A DNA stretch of 64,000 nucleotides from Sulfurimonas sp. RIFOXYD12_FULL_33_39 (lineage in GTDB: Bacteria > Campylobacterota > Campylobacteria > Campylobacterales > Sulfurimonadaceae). Positions 9,299-19,330 of the stretch are shown here, piece by piece. The stretch lies in the NCBI GenBank assembly GCA_001829785.1, contig MICF01000011.1:62001-126000 (forward strand), read 5' to 3'. The translations under genes were made by a program, and so were the position numbers. Each line of letters begins with the position of its first letter. Position 1 is the stretch's first letter. The notes beneath the pieces are model-generated. The model did not search any database. It saw only the letters and a program-made list of their open reading frames with translations, and was not told the origin of the DNA.

Positions 9299-10096
9299 AT
9301 GACTGAAGATATACTTAAAAAAATCAAACAACTTCCTCCTCTTCCAGAATCTGCAATGCAGATAGAGGCAGTTTATCAAAATCCTGAGAGTACTTTTAAC
9401 GACATGGTTAAGATTTTGGAAAGAGACCCTCTTTTAACGGCAGATATTTTAAAAGCTGCAAACTCTCCTCTATACGGCTTTAGCCGTGAAATCAATGCAA
9501 TTAGTCAAGCAGTAGGTCTCTTTGGAATGGGAACCGTAAGAGGTTTTGCACTTGCTAGTATCGTTAAAAAAAGTTTTTCTCTTGACTTGTCTCCTTATGG
9601 CATTAACAGCGACATGTTTTCTTTGCTCTCTAAGAAGCAACACGGTGTAACGACAGCATGGTGTCTAAGAAAAGAGGGCAAACTTTTAGGTATTTTATCA
9701 CCTGCGGCATTTTTAGTAGAAATAGGTAAAGTTTTAATTGCCCAACAAATTATTGCAGATAAAACTCAACAAAAATTCAAAGATGCTCTACTCTCTCTTC
9801 AAGATGTAGAAGCGGCGGAAAGAGAAGTTGTAGGCGTTGATACGCCTGAAGTGAGTGCTACCGTTTTTGAGCACTGGAGGTTTGAGTCAGGGCTTATAAA
9901 CGTTATTCGTAACTGTCAAAATCCAGATGATGCAAAAGATGAGTATAAAAAAGCTGCACAAATTTTGCAAGTTGTTCGTGTTGCAGTACCTATTAACGGT
10001 GTAGTTACCGAAGCTAGTATCTCTAAGGCAAAAGAGCTGATTGTGAAATACGGACTTGATATGGAAAGTTTTGACAAAGCTATAGAGAACGCTTAG
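9299..10096 (+). CDS. HDOD domain signalling protein
   Basis: HDOD proteins are degenerate relatives of HD phosphohydrolases found in bacterial signalling. Residues 1-200 show the family pattern: LPPLPESAMQI, then ILERDPLLTADILKAANSPLYG, then INAISQAVGLFGMGTVRGFALAS. No catalytic HD pair is visible. The ATG at 9299, preceded by AGAGAG, gives 265 residues; an upstream ATG at 9245 would add 18 residues unlike the family. It is five bases ahead of rnr and likely cotranscribed with rnr and holA. The signal it handles is unknown. Confidence 0.88.
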   Translation: MTEDILKKIKQLPPLPESAMQIEAVYQNPESTFNDMVKILERDPLLTADILKAANSPLYGFSREINAISQAVGLFGMGTVRGFALASIVKKSFSLDLSPYGINSDMFSLLSKKQHGVTTAWCLRKEGKLLGILSPAAFLVEIGKVLIAQQIIADKTQQKFKDALLSLQDVEAAEREVVGVDTPEVSATVFEHWRFESGLINVIRNCQNPDDAKDEYKKAAQILQVVRVAVPINGVVTEASISKAKELIVKYGLDMESFDKAIENA

Positions 10097-10101
10097 TCAA
10101 G

Positions 10102-12048
10102 ATGAAATCTTTTTTAATAAGGCTCACACATGGACTCAGTGAGCAGGACATCTCATCGGAAGAGTTTGCGTATATAAACGATTTTTTAGCAAAAGAATAT
10201 ATAACTAAAAAAGATAACGTCTATAAATTTAATTCAAAATATCGTGCCGGTACATTAGGTCTTGTTCAGAACAACACTGCATACCTAAATGTTATAGGCG
10301 AGTATGTCAAAGACCTTCTTATTGAAGATATCGATATAAGTAAAGCAACCCAAGGCGATCTTATAATTGCACAAAGAGTACTCGGCAAAAGAGGAGCTCC
10401 TAGTGCAAAAATTGTAGAAATTGTAGGTCGTGCACAAAGTTACAGCGTTGCTTATATTATCTCACATGATGGCAGAAAATCTTTAGTTGACTTAAAAACA
10501 GACTATCCAATCGGAGCTGAAATAGCCGAAAATGAGCTAAACTCGTATGATTACGGTGATGTTTTTAAAATAGATAACCAAAGTTACACCATTATGGAAA
10601 AATTAGGCAATATAAAAGACCCTCTAGTGGATGAGAAGATAGTTCTTGCACAATTTAACAAACATGATGAATTTAGTGAAGAGGTTTTACAACAAGCGGC
10701 ATCATTCAAAGAAGTTGATGCTTCAAAATATCCTTCCAGAGTAGATTTAAGAAAACTCCCTTTTTGTACGATTGACCCTGTTACGGCAAAAGATTTTGAT
10801 GATGCTATTTACTGGGACGATGAGAACAGAACTCTTTATGTCGCAATTGCGGATGTAAGTGAATATGTTACGCCTTTTGGAGCAATAGACAACGAAGCTA
10901 TATACAGAAGTTTTTCTATCTATCTGCCTCACCGCTCAATCCCTATGCTTCCAAGAGAGTTAAGCGAAACATTATGTTCCCTGCAACCCAATGCAGACAG
11001 ACTTTCTTATGTATTTGAAATAAAATTAGACCTCAACACTCTAGAAGTTAGCAGTTCAAAAGTTTATGAAGCAATTATACACTCACAAAGAAGATTTAAT
11101 TACGAAGAGATTGATGATTTCTTTGAAGACAAACTAAAAGCAAAAAACGACTCTGAGAAGAGTATTTTTGAATATATAAAAAAATTGAGAGTAATTACCG
11201 ATGCTCTAAAGATAAAAAGGTTAAAAGTCGGTTATGATTTTCGCTCAAATGAACTTGATATGTTTATTGATGAAAATTCCAATCTTACTCACACTACTTA
11301 TGCACAGGAGACACCTTCACATGCGCTTATAGAAGATTGTATGCTGCTTGCTAACAAAGAAGCGGCAAAAAGATTTACAAAGGGTGTATTTCGTATTCAT
11401 GAACCGCCAAACCAGCTAAAACTGCAAAATCTTTATCAAGAGTTGGCAGGTATCGGTATGTATGTAGATATTAAAAAATCTATAAAAGAGACTATAACCC
11501 AGATACAAAATCAGGCAAAAGAGATGGGTCTCTCATCCGAGGTGGATACTCTTATAATACAATCTCAAATGCAAGCAAGATATGCACCTCTAAATGCAGG
11601 ACACTTTGGTCTTGGTTTTGAAGAATACACACATTTTACATCTCCTATTAGAAGATACTCCGACCTAATCGTTCACAGACTCCTTAAAGCAATTAACAAT
11701 CATGATACGCAAGAGAGCTCTTATGTTTTAAGAAATATAGAGTCTCTTTGTATGAGTGTTAGCGAAAAAGAGAGGGAAGCTTCCACGATAGAGAATGAGT
11801 TTATGGCTAGAAAATTTGCAAGATGGGCAGATGAAAATTTAGGAAATATATTTAAAGCGAGAATAACATCAACCGACCCTGTTTTAAAAGCAGAACTACA
11901 TGACGAACTTCAAGGTGCTAGATTTTTTATAACGCATGGAATGAATGCTCAGTTATTTGAAGATGTAAAAATCAAAATTGATAAAGTAGATATTGCAAAA
12001 GCAAAAATTTATGCAAGTGTTGTTCAGAGAATAGAGAAAGACGACTAA
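10102..12048 (+). CDS. rnr: Ribonuclease R family 3'-5' exoribonuclease
   Basis: Processive 3'-5' exonuclease degrading structured RNA. The 648 residues contain the RNB catalytic core: IDPVTAKDFDDAIYW near 223-237 carries the metal-binding aspartates, followed by LPHRSIPMLPRELSE and, near 500-520, HFGLGFEEYTHFTSPIRRYSDL. An N-terminal cold-shock-like part is present, and the C-terminal S1 region (IFKARITSTDPVLK onward) is weakly conserved. It is shorter than enterobacterial RNase R (about 800 residues), as is usual in Campylobacterota. holA starts one base after its stop. Confidence 0.94.
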   Translation: MKSFLIRLTHGLSEQDISSEEFAYINDFLAKEYITKKDNVYKFNSKYRAGTLGLVQNNTAYLNVIGEYVKDLLIEDIDISKATQGDLIIAQRVLGKRGAPSAKIVEIVGRAQSYSVAYIISHDGRKSLVDLKTDYPIGAEIAENELNSYDYGDVFKIDNQSYTIMEKLGNIKDPLVDEKIVLAQFNKHDEFSEEVLQQAASFKEVDASKYPSRVDLRKLPFCTIDPVTAKDFDDAIYWDDENRTLYVAIADVSEYVTPFGAIDNEAIYRSFSIYLPHRSIPMLPRELSETLCSLQPNADRLSYVFEIKLDLNTLEVSSSKVYEAIIHSQRRFNYEEIDDFFEDKLKAKNDSEKSIFEYIKKLRVITDALKIKRLKVGYDFRSNELDMFIDENSNLTHTTYAQETPSHALIEDCMLLANKEAAKRFTKGVFRIHEPPNQLKLQNLYQELAGIGMYVDIKKSIKETITQIQNQAKEMGLSSEVDTLIIQSQMQARYAPLNAGHFGLGFEEYTHFTSPIRRYSDLIVHRLLKAINNHDTQESSYVLRNIESLCMSVSEKEREASTIENEFMARKFARWADENLGNIFKARITSTDPVLKAELHDELQGARFFITHGMNAQLFEDVKIKIDKVDIAKAKIYASVVQRIEKDD

Positions 12049-12049
12049 G

Positions 12050-13012
12050 TTGTACAAAAACGAACTAGACAAGCACATACAAAACAACTCCCTCTCAAAT
12101 AGTTTTATACTCTTTGGAGAGAGCACTTTTTTAATAGATACATATACACAAACTCTTACAAATATAGAAGATGCTTCGGTTGCAAAGTTTTATTATGACG
12201 AGTATGATTTTAGTTCTGCAAAGGCGCATCTCTCACAAGCTTCTCTATTTGGCGACCAAAATGTTTTGATAATAAAAAGTGAAAAAAAAATTCCAAAAAA
12301 AGAGCTCGATTCTTTAATAGAGTATTGTGAGAAAAACCAAAACAATACTTTCGTATATGCATATTACGGAACAGACCACAAAGCTTATGCAAAAGCTGCT
12401 GCAAATACAAAAACAATGTGTGTCAGATTTTTTCATCCAAGTCACAGCGAAGCAGTTTTTACCCTATCACAAATTGCAAAAGAGAGACATGTAAATATTG
12501 ACGGCTATACCATAAACCATCTCTTAGCAATTCATAACGGAGATATTGCTCTCGCATGTAATGAGATTGACAAGTTAAAAGTTTACGACAAAGCCATAAC
12601 GACAAAAGATATCGATAGTCTAGTATTTGGGCTCTCTGAGGTAAACATAGATGATTTTACAAAAAAAGTTTTAAATAAAAAAAATTTTAAAGAAGATTTA
12701 AATAATATATTAGAACACGGCGAAGACGAAATAAGAGTACTAACATCAATTACCTCATACATTACCCAACTATACATGTTTAATATATACATAAGAGTAA
12801 ACGGTACTCCAAACGCGATGGAGATTTTAGGTTATAACGCTCCGAAATTTGTAGTCGATGAAAAAGCCGCAATGTCAATAAAAATAAAACCAAACACATA
12901 CTATAAACTGCACGAACTGCTTCTTGAGAGTGAGCTTAAAATGAAGAGTTCACATATAGACAAAGGCGCTATTTTACTCTCTACTCTCATTAGGATTCAA
13001 GGATTTTTATAA
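12050..13012 (+). CDS. holA: DNA polymerase III subunit delta
   Basis: Clamp-loader subunit that opens the beta sliding clamp. The 320 residues show the HolA pattern: an N-terminal RecA-like fold with SLFGDQNVLIIKSEKKIPKKELD (near 75-97, split here by short breaks), a middle helical part containing AIHNGDIALACNEIDKL, and a C-terminal collar domain. The likely start is TTG at 12050, directly after the rnr stop, implying translational coupling. In relatives rnr-holA is often followed by rpsF-ssb-rpsR; here a sensor gene follows instead. Confidence 0.9.
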   Translation: MYKNELDKHIQNNSLSNSFILFGESTFLIDTYTQTLTNIEDASVAKFYYDEYDFSSAKAHLSQASLFGDQNVLIIKSEKKIPKKELDSLIEYCEKNQNNTFVYAYYGTDHKAYAKAAANTKTMCVRFFHPSHSEAVFTLSQIAKERHVNIDGYTINHLLAIHNGDIALACNEIDKLKVYDKAITTKDIDSLVFGLSEVNIDDFTKKVLNKKNFKEDLNNILEHGEDEIRVLTSITSYITQLYMFNIYIRVNGTPNAMEILGYNAPKFVVDEKAAMSIKIKPNTYYKLHELLLESELKMKSSHIDKGAILLSTLIRIQGFL

Positions 13013-13059
13013 ACATAATTATGTTATCATGTTAACTTATATAGACAATTAGGGTACTT

Positions 13060-14586
13060 TTGAAAAATCTATTTTTATTTCTGATATTTTTCTCTATCTA
13101 TCAGATTGATTTACATGCAAACGAACAAAAAAATATTTTAATTATCCACTCATATTCACAAGAGTATGCTTGGACAAAAAAGCAACATGATGGTTTTGTA
13201 AATTATATAAACGAAAATATAAAAACGACTCCTCTTGAGATATCCACGGAATATTTAGATACTAAAAGGGTTAAACTTACAAAAGAGTATCAAGATGCAT
13301 TTGTAAAATACTTAAATGTAAAATATGCAGGCTATACGCCTGATATAATATATGTAAGTGATGACAATGCACTGACTTTTATGCTAGAAAATCAAGACAC
13401 TCTTCATTTTAATGCTCCTCTCATATTTTCAGGCATAAATAATATAGAACTTAAAGAAAAGCTAGAGGCTAAAAAATTTACCGGTATATATGAGATAAAA
13501 GAGATAGCACAAAACATAGAACTAATTAGAAATTTCTCTCCTCAAACAAGAGAGATATATTTTTTGGGTGATGATTCTGAAACATACGACTCCATAAAAA
13601 ACAACATAAAAACTCAAATATCAAAATACCCTAATATAAAATTTAAATTTATATCTTTTCAAAAATTAAGCAAAGTAAAAAAAGAGCTTGAAAAATTGCC
13701 AAATAGATCTTTTGTTTTACTTACAACAATAGGTGCCCTAAAAGATGAAGATATAAAAAATTCAACACTTCATAACTCGATAAGAGAGTTAAGTGAGCTT
13801 AAAAATATAATTCTTCTAAGCATGGAAGATGCATATATTGAGCATAATGTTATCGGCGGATATGTTACTGATGGAGTAAAACAAGGTACTTTAGCTGCAC
13901 AAAAAGCTTATAAAATTTTAAAAAAAATACCGTTTGATGACGTAAATAATAAAACTGCTGATGCAAATACCTATATTTTTAATAAAAAAGCTCTTTTTGA
14001 TTCTAAACTTTTTTTATCCGAATATATAAGCAGAGATGCAATTATTATTAATGAAGAGAACACTTTTTACATAAAATATCAGAAGCAGATATTGAATGTT
14101 TTTTTCATTTTTTTAGTAGTTTCTCTCATCTCCTTAACTCTAATCTATTTTATCTCAAGAGAAAAAAAATATAAATTACAAAATAGTATAAATAAACTCA
14201 AGAAATATAAGCATGATGCGTTAAAAAAGAGAAAAATTATATCAAATATTCAAAATATTTTAAATAGTATTTATTGGGAGTATGATACACAAAACGAGAC
14301 TGTATATATTTTAAATTATACAGACACAAAAATTGAATCAGAAAATAAAAGTAGTCTCTCTTACGATGATTTTTTTAATACTCTAATTCATCCGAGTGAT
14401 TTTTACGAACTACAACATGCTATTATAAAAGCAAAAAATTTAAATAATATTTCTATTACATGTAAGCATAGACTAATACTAAAAGACGGCTCATTTATTA
14501 AAGTAACTAACAATATATTACATGTAAAATCAAATAACAGCATAAAGATTGCAGGTTTGATATTGCTAAACGAAAGCAGTGAATAA
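13060..14586 (+). CDS. Membrane sensor: periplasmic ABC-type binding domain plus cytoplasmic PAS domain
   Basis: The TTG start is supported by AGGG five bases upstream. Residues 1-20 are a signal sequence, about 25-320 a periplasmic binding domain of the ABC_sub_bind type (NILIIHSYSQEYAWTKKQHDG; DIIYVSDDNALTFM; GVKQGTLAAQKAYKIL), about 345-367 a membrane helix, and about 390-508 a PAS-like domain that ends the protein. Such receptors usually continue into a histidine kinase or GGDEF domain. Here nothing follows on the chain; the next genes encode a Sco-like protein and a GGDEF-EAL protein. I infer it passes its signal to one of these. The ligand is unknown. Confidence 0.82.
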   Translation: MKNLFLFLIFFSIYQIDLHANEQKNILIIHSYSQEYAWTKKQHDGFVNYINENIKTTPLEISTEYLDTKRVKLTKEYQDAFVKYLNVKYAGYTPDIIYVSDDNALTFMLENQDTLHFNAPLIFSGINNIELKEKLEAKKFTGIYEIKEIAQNIELIRNFSPQTREIYFLGDDSETYDSIKNNIKTQISKYPNIKFKFISFQKLSKVKKELEKLPNRSFVLLTTIGALKDEDIKNSTLHNSIRELSELKNIILLSMEDAYIEHNVIGGYVTDGVKQGTLAAQKAYKILKKIPFDDVNNKTADANTYIFNKKALFDSKLFLSEYISRDAIIINEENTFYIKYQKQILNVFFIFLVVSLISLTLIYFISREKKYKLQNSINKLKKYKHDALKKRKIISNIQNILNSIYWEYDTQNETVYILNYTDTKIESENKSSLSYDDFFNTLIHPSDFYELQHAIIKAKNLNNISITCKHRLILKDGSFIKVTNNILHVKSNNSIKIAGLILLNESSE

Positions 14587-14588
14587 CT

Positions 14589-15167
14589 ATGTCTAAAATT
14601 AAAATTCTTTTTACAATAACTCTGTTTGTTCTTTTTTTATTTGCGATACCTATTTTTCAGTCACTTCTTTTTAGTTCAAGCGCATTGAAAAACTCTAAAA
14701 TTGTCGTAAATAAAGAAATTGATGCAGATTTTTTAAAAAATATTGATAAAGAAAACATAGTGCTCTTTTTTGGTTATGTTGGATGTACTGATGTTTGTAC
14801 GCCGATTCTTGAGCAACTAAACAACATTTTCTTATCTAATGAAGCTAAAAATTTAAAAGATAAAGCGTCAATTGTCTTTGTAAACCTAATCCCACAAATT
14901 GACTCTGAGCAGCCTCAGCTTTTTGCATCATTTTTTAATAAAGATTTTATAGGACTGCATTTAAGCAAAAAAGATTTATATGCCGTTGATAGAAAATTCG
15001 GCCTTTTTTATTCTGCAGGAGTAAGTAATGAAGATGGGTTGTCCCATTCAGATTTTATATATCTATTAAAAAAACAAAACGATACTAAAACAGTACTAAA
15101 AAATATCTACATGACGCATCCCATCAACTCTAAAGAGTTAATAAAAGATATAAAGGAACTTTTATGA
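14589..15167 (+). CDS. Sco1/SenC/PrrC-family periplasmic protein
   Basis: Membrane-anchored thioredoxin-fold protein of 192 residues. One N-terminal helix (about 5-28) anchors it in the inner membrane. The family copper ligands are present: VGCTDVCTPILEQL gives the CxxxC pair (near 63 and 67) and LSHSDFIYLL gives the distal histidine. Sco proteins deliver copper to cytochrome oxidase or act as thiol-redox sensors. It starts two bases after the PAS sensor stop and its stop overlaps the start of the GGDEF-EAL gene (ATGA), so the three form one operon. No oxidase gene is nearby, which favours a regulatory or redox role. Confidence 0.85.
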   Translation: MSKIKILFTITLFVLFLFAIPIFQSLLFSSSALKNSKIVVNKEIDADFLKNIDKENIVLFFGYVGCTDVCTPILEQLNNIFLSNEAKNLKDKASIVFVNLIPQIDSEQPQLFASFFNKDFIGLHLSKKDLYAVDRKFGLFYSAGVSNEDGLSHSDFIYLLKKQNDTKTVLKNIYMTHPINSKELIKDIKELL

Positions 15168-17095
15168 GAATAATTAATTTTTTAAAACCGTTTAACTGTC
15201 TTGAGGTTCCAAATTTTGCAAGAAATAATTTTAAAGAGTACTTTATCAACTCGGATAAAGTAATGATACTGCTTTTTCTTATGCAGTGGTTTATAGCTAC
15301 TTTTATAACCTCTGTCATGTATGACACATATCTATACGGTTTTTTTAGCGGTGGCATACTATTTATCTCTCTTCTAGTCGCTTTTAGATATTTTAAAGGC
15401 ACACGAACAATGAGAGCCCTTGTAGCTATATCTATGATGCTTTTTTCTCTAATTTTTATACAACAGCATCTCGGTAGAATTGAGATGCATTTTCATGTAT
15501 TTATAGCTATGGCAATACTAACCCTCTATAAAGACACACTGCCGATTATTATTGCCGCTGCTACGACAATACTACATCATCTTGTATTTAATTATCTTCA
15601 ATATTATGAGATTTCTGCTTTTGATATGCCTATTATGGTTTTTAACTATGGATGCGGAATAGACATAGTAATTTTACATGCAATATTTGTAGTAGTAGAA
15701 ATGCTTATCTTAACATATATGATACAACTTCAAGTAGAACACAGCATAGAGCTACATAAAACTGAAAAAGAAGTTGTAGAACTAAATGAAAAACTCCATT
15801 ACTCCTCTATGCATGATAGTTTAACCGGACTTGCAAATCGACAATATCTTTATAATCATATAGAATTAATTACGGCTAATGCGAACAGACACAAAGACAA
15901 ATTTGCTCTTTTGTTTTTAGACCTTGATAAGTTTAAAAATATAAATGACACACTAGGTCATGATATTGGAGATGGGCTGCTTAAAGCAATAGCCATAAGA
16001 TTAAAAAATATCCTTAGAGAAAATGATATCATAGCTAGAATCGGAGGCGATGAGTTTATTATAGTTTTAAGCGACATAGAAAATGAAAAGAGTATATTGG
16101 AATGTATAAATAAAATACTCGATATCTTTAAAAAAGAGATAGTTATAAACGGCAATATTTTAAAATCATCGACCAGTATAGGCTGTTCTATATATCCAAA
16201 TGATTCAACAGATATTAATGAACTTATGAAATATGCAGATATGGCTATGTATAGCGCAAAAGAAAATGGAAGAAATACTTTTGAATTTTTCACAAAATCC
16301 CTAAATGAGAATCTTCACAATTTTATCAATATGATAGAAGATATGGATAGAGCATTAAATGAAAATGAGTTTAAACTCTATTATCAAGCAAAAGTAGATG
16401 TAAAAACTGAAAAAATAATGGGTGCCGAGGCTCTTATAAGATGGGAGCACCATGAAAAAGGTATAATTTTTCCCGATAAATTTATAGGCTTAGCTGAAAG
16501 CTCAGGCTTTATTATAAAACTTGGAAAGTTTATTCTAAACGAATCGGCAGCTTTTATAAGCAAATTAAACTCTATGGGCTATAAAGATACCAATATATCA
16601 ATAAACATCTCTTCACTTCAAGCAAAAGATTTGGAGTTATATTACGATTTGGTACAAATAATTGAAACGTATTCGATAGACACTAAGCAACTCTCAGTTG
16701 AGATAACAGAAAGTGTTATGATGGAAAATAAAACATCTGCTTCTGAACTACTAAATAAAATTAAAGAACTTGGCATAAATATATATCTTGACGATTTCGG
16801 AACAGGTTACTCATCTCTTCAATATTTACAAACTTTTCCAATCGATATAATAAAAATAGATAAAAGTTTTGTAGATAAAATAACATCGACTATTGATAAA
16901 AATATAGTTTTATTAAATACTATTTTGCTAATGGGGCAAACCTTAGGCATAAAAGTAATAGCAGAAGGCGTAGAAGATAATCAACAACTCAAATATCTTA
17001 AAGAGAAAAACTGTGATTTTTATCAGGGTTATCTAAAATCAAAACCGCTACCTGAAGATGAGTTTATAAAATTACTGCAAAAAGATTTGTTATAA
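15164..17095 (+). CDS. Membrane GGDEF-EAL cyclic-di-GMP enzyme with His-rich membrane sensor domain
   Basis: 643 residues. About 30-195 form five or six membrane segments with conserved-looking histidines (QQHLGRIEMHFHVF, ILHHLVFNYLQYYE). A GGDEF domain follows with intact GGDEF (294-298) and an inhibitory I-site RxxD (285-288). The EAL domain has intact EAL (422-424) and DDFGTGYSSL near 543, so both synthesis and hydrolysis of c-di-GMP look possible. Similar His-rich membrane domains occur at the N-terminus of some chemoreceptors and cyclases. Its ATG overlaps the Sco-gene stop. A REP-like palindrome follows its stop. Confidence 0.92.
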   Translation: MRIINFLKPFNCLEVPNFARNNFKEYFINSDKVMILLFLMQWFIATFITSVMYDTYLYGFFSGGILFISLLVAFRYFKGTRTMRALVAISMMLFSLIFIQQHLGRIEMHFHVFIAMAILTLYKDTLPIIIAAATTILHHLVFNYLQYYEISAFDMPIMVFNYGCGIDIVILHAIFVVVEMLILTYMIQLQVEHSIELHKTEKEVVELNEKLHYSSMHDSLTGLANRQYLYNHIELITANANRHKDKFALLFLDLDKFKNINDTLGHDIGDGLLKAIAIRLKNILRENDIIARIGGDEFIIVLSDIENEKSILECINKILDIFKKEIVINGNILKSSTSIGCSIYPNDSTDINELMKYADMAMYSAKENGRNTFEFFTKSLNENLHNFINMIEDMDRALNENEFKLYYQAKVDVKTEKIMGAEALIRWEHHEKGIIFPDKFIGLAESSGFIIKLGKFILNESAAFISKLNSMGYKDTNISINISSLQAKDLELYYDLVQIIETYSIDTKQLSVEITESVMMENKTSASELLNKIKELGINIYLDDFGTGYSSLQYLQTFPIDIIKIDKSFVDKITSTIDKNIVLLNTILLMGQTLGIKVIAEGVEDNQQLKYLKEKNCDFYQGYLKSKPLPEDEFIKLLQKDLL

Positions 17096-17106
17096 GAGTG
17101 GAAATT

Positions 17107-17173
17107 AGATTGCCGCGCTTTTAACGAAGCTCGCAATGACGGTCATTGCGAGGAACTTGTGACGAGGCAATCT
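17107..17173. repeat. REP-like imperfect palindrome between convergent genes
   Basis: 67 bases between the GGDEF-EAL gene and ilvC, GC-rich against its surroundings. The outer arms AGATTGCC/GGCAATCT (8 bp) and inner arms TCGCAATGAC/GTCATTGCGA (10 bp) pair around a single central G, with unpaired segments of 16 and 14 bases between. The sequence type (CATTGCGAG ... GGCAATCT) is a widely seen class of bacterial intergenic repeats. It probably folds in both transcripts and may serve as a two-way terminator. I saw no second full copy in this window. Confidence 0.8.
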
Positions 17174-17177
17174 ATTA

Positions 17178-18236
<1,059 letters not shown>

Positions 18237-18309
18237 TTAAAATTTTTTTGGCATTATACTAAAATAAAGCAAAAACTTTTATAATGTCGGGAAAATTAGA
18301 GGAATATTT

Positions 18310-18930
18310 ATGAAAAAATTTAATCTTTTTAAAGAAATTATTGTAGCAGATACAAAAAATTTACTTCAAGCAATTAACTCTGCTAAAGTCTTCGGTATAA
18401 AAATTGACGGAGAAATCTGTTATGAGCCGTTTGGAATTAATGATATTTTAATATATAAAGGCATACCTGACACTACTTTGCCGCTTGAGAGTGCTTTTGG
18501 CAAAAACTATCAAATTTTACAAGATGGAAATAGAGTTTTAATTAAGACATTTTCAAATTGGCAAGAAATTATAGGCTTTAATTCTGCAAGAGCAACCTAT
18601 GACGATACAACTGCAGACGGAGTCGATAAATTTTCTACAAAGGAGATGGAAGATATCGGCTGGAATGCAACAGAATTTAATATCTCATACAGAACTCTTG
18701 TAGATGTATTGGAAAATGAGTGTGAGGGTACTCTTATTTGTATAGAACAAGAAGACCCATTTCAGTTTAGCGGTCTTGGGTTTGTGGATAATTTAACAGA
18801 TGCAAGTGATATTTTATTTAAATATTGTCAAAATGAAATTAAAAGATTGATAAATGAACACGAAGATTATAATATAGATAAATTAAGCGACGATGAACAA
18901 GAAGCGGCAGATTTTTTTAAAGCTATTTAA
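18310..18930 (+). CDS. Conserved hypothetical protein, 206 aa
   Basis: I cannot name the family. It is a soluble, acidic protein with no signal peptide or membrane segment. It contains ICYEPFGINDILIYKGIPD, a tryptophan-containing FSNWQEIIGFNSARATYDD stretch, and an acidic helical tail (LSDDEQEAADFFKAI). AGAGGA precedes the ATG. Its 3' end overlaps the convergent ruvX gene by eight bases. Confidence 0.65.
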   Translation: MKKFNLFKEIIVADTKNLLQAINSAKVFGIKIDGEICYEPFGINDILIYKGIPDTTLPLESAFGKNYQILQDGNRVLIKTFSNWQEIIGFNSARATYDDTTADGVDKFSTKEMEDIGWNATEFNISYRTLVDVLENECEGTLICIEQEDPFQFSGLGFVDNLTDASDILFKYCQNEIKRLINEHEDYNIDKLSDDEQEAADFFKAI

Positions 18931-19330
18931 TAGTTCTGAGGTATCTCTGCAAAATTATCATAGCTGAAATAGAGTCAATCCGTCCGTCACGAATATGTTT
19001 TATCTCGCCTTTTATCATATTTTCTGCTTCAATGGATGAGTTGCTCTCGTCTTGATAAAATATCTCGCCTTTAAAATCAACAAGATTCATAAAGTGTTCA
19101 ACTCGGCGCCTCATCTCATCTTCGCTGCTTCCACCAATCGGTATCCCAACAACAACAGCGTCAACCTCCCACTCATCAAGAGCCTTTTTGACTTCCGATG
19201 CTGCTTGATTACGGTTTTTTCGCTCAACTGCACTAAGCGGAGTTGCTATGTCTTTATGTGCAGAATACGCTAAACCTATTCGTTTTAGTCCCAAATCAAT
19301 TGCTATATACTTCACTATTTTCCTAAACAA
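18923..19330 (-). CDS. ruvX: Putative pre-16S rRNA nuclease / Holliday junction resolvase-like, YqgF/RuvX family
   Basis: RNase H-fold nuclease family acting in 16S rRNA 5'-end maturation. YIAIDLGLKRIGLAYS carries the first catalytic Asp, VVVGIPIGGSSED and QDESNSSIEAE follow, and DGRIDSISAMIILQRYL closes the active site. The 135-residue form starts at an ATG inside mnmE; a GTG overlapping the mnmE stop (TAGTG, near 19315) would remove five residues and is an equally good coupled start. It is the last gene of the rpmH-to-ruvX string on the minus strand. Confidence 0.9.
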   Translation of the reverse strand: MFRKIVKYIAIDLGLKRIGLAYSAHKDIATPLSAVERKNRNQAASEVKKALDEWEVDAVVVGIPIGGSSEDEMRRRVEHFMNLVDFKGEIFYQDESNSSIEAENMIKGEIKHIRDGRIDSISAMIILQRYLRTIK

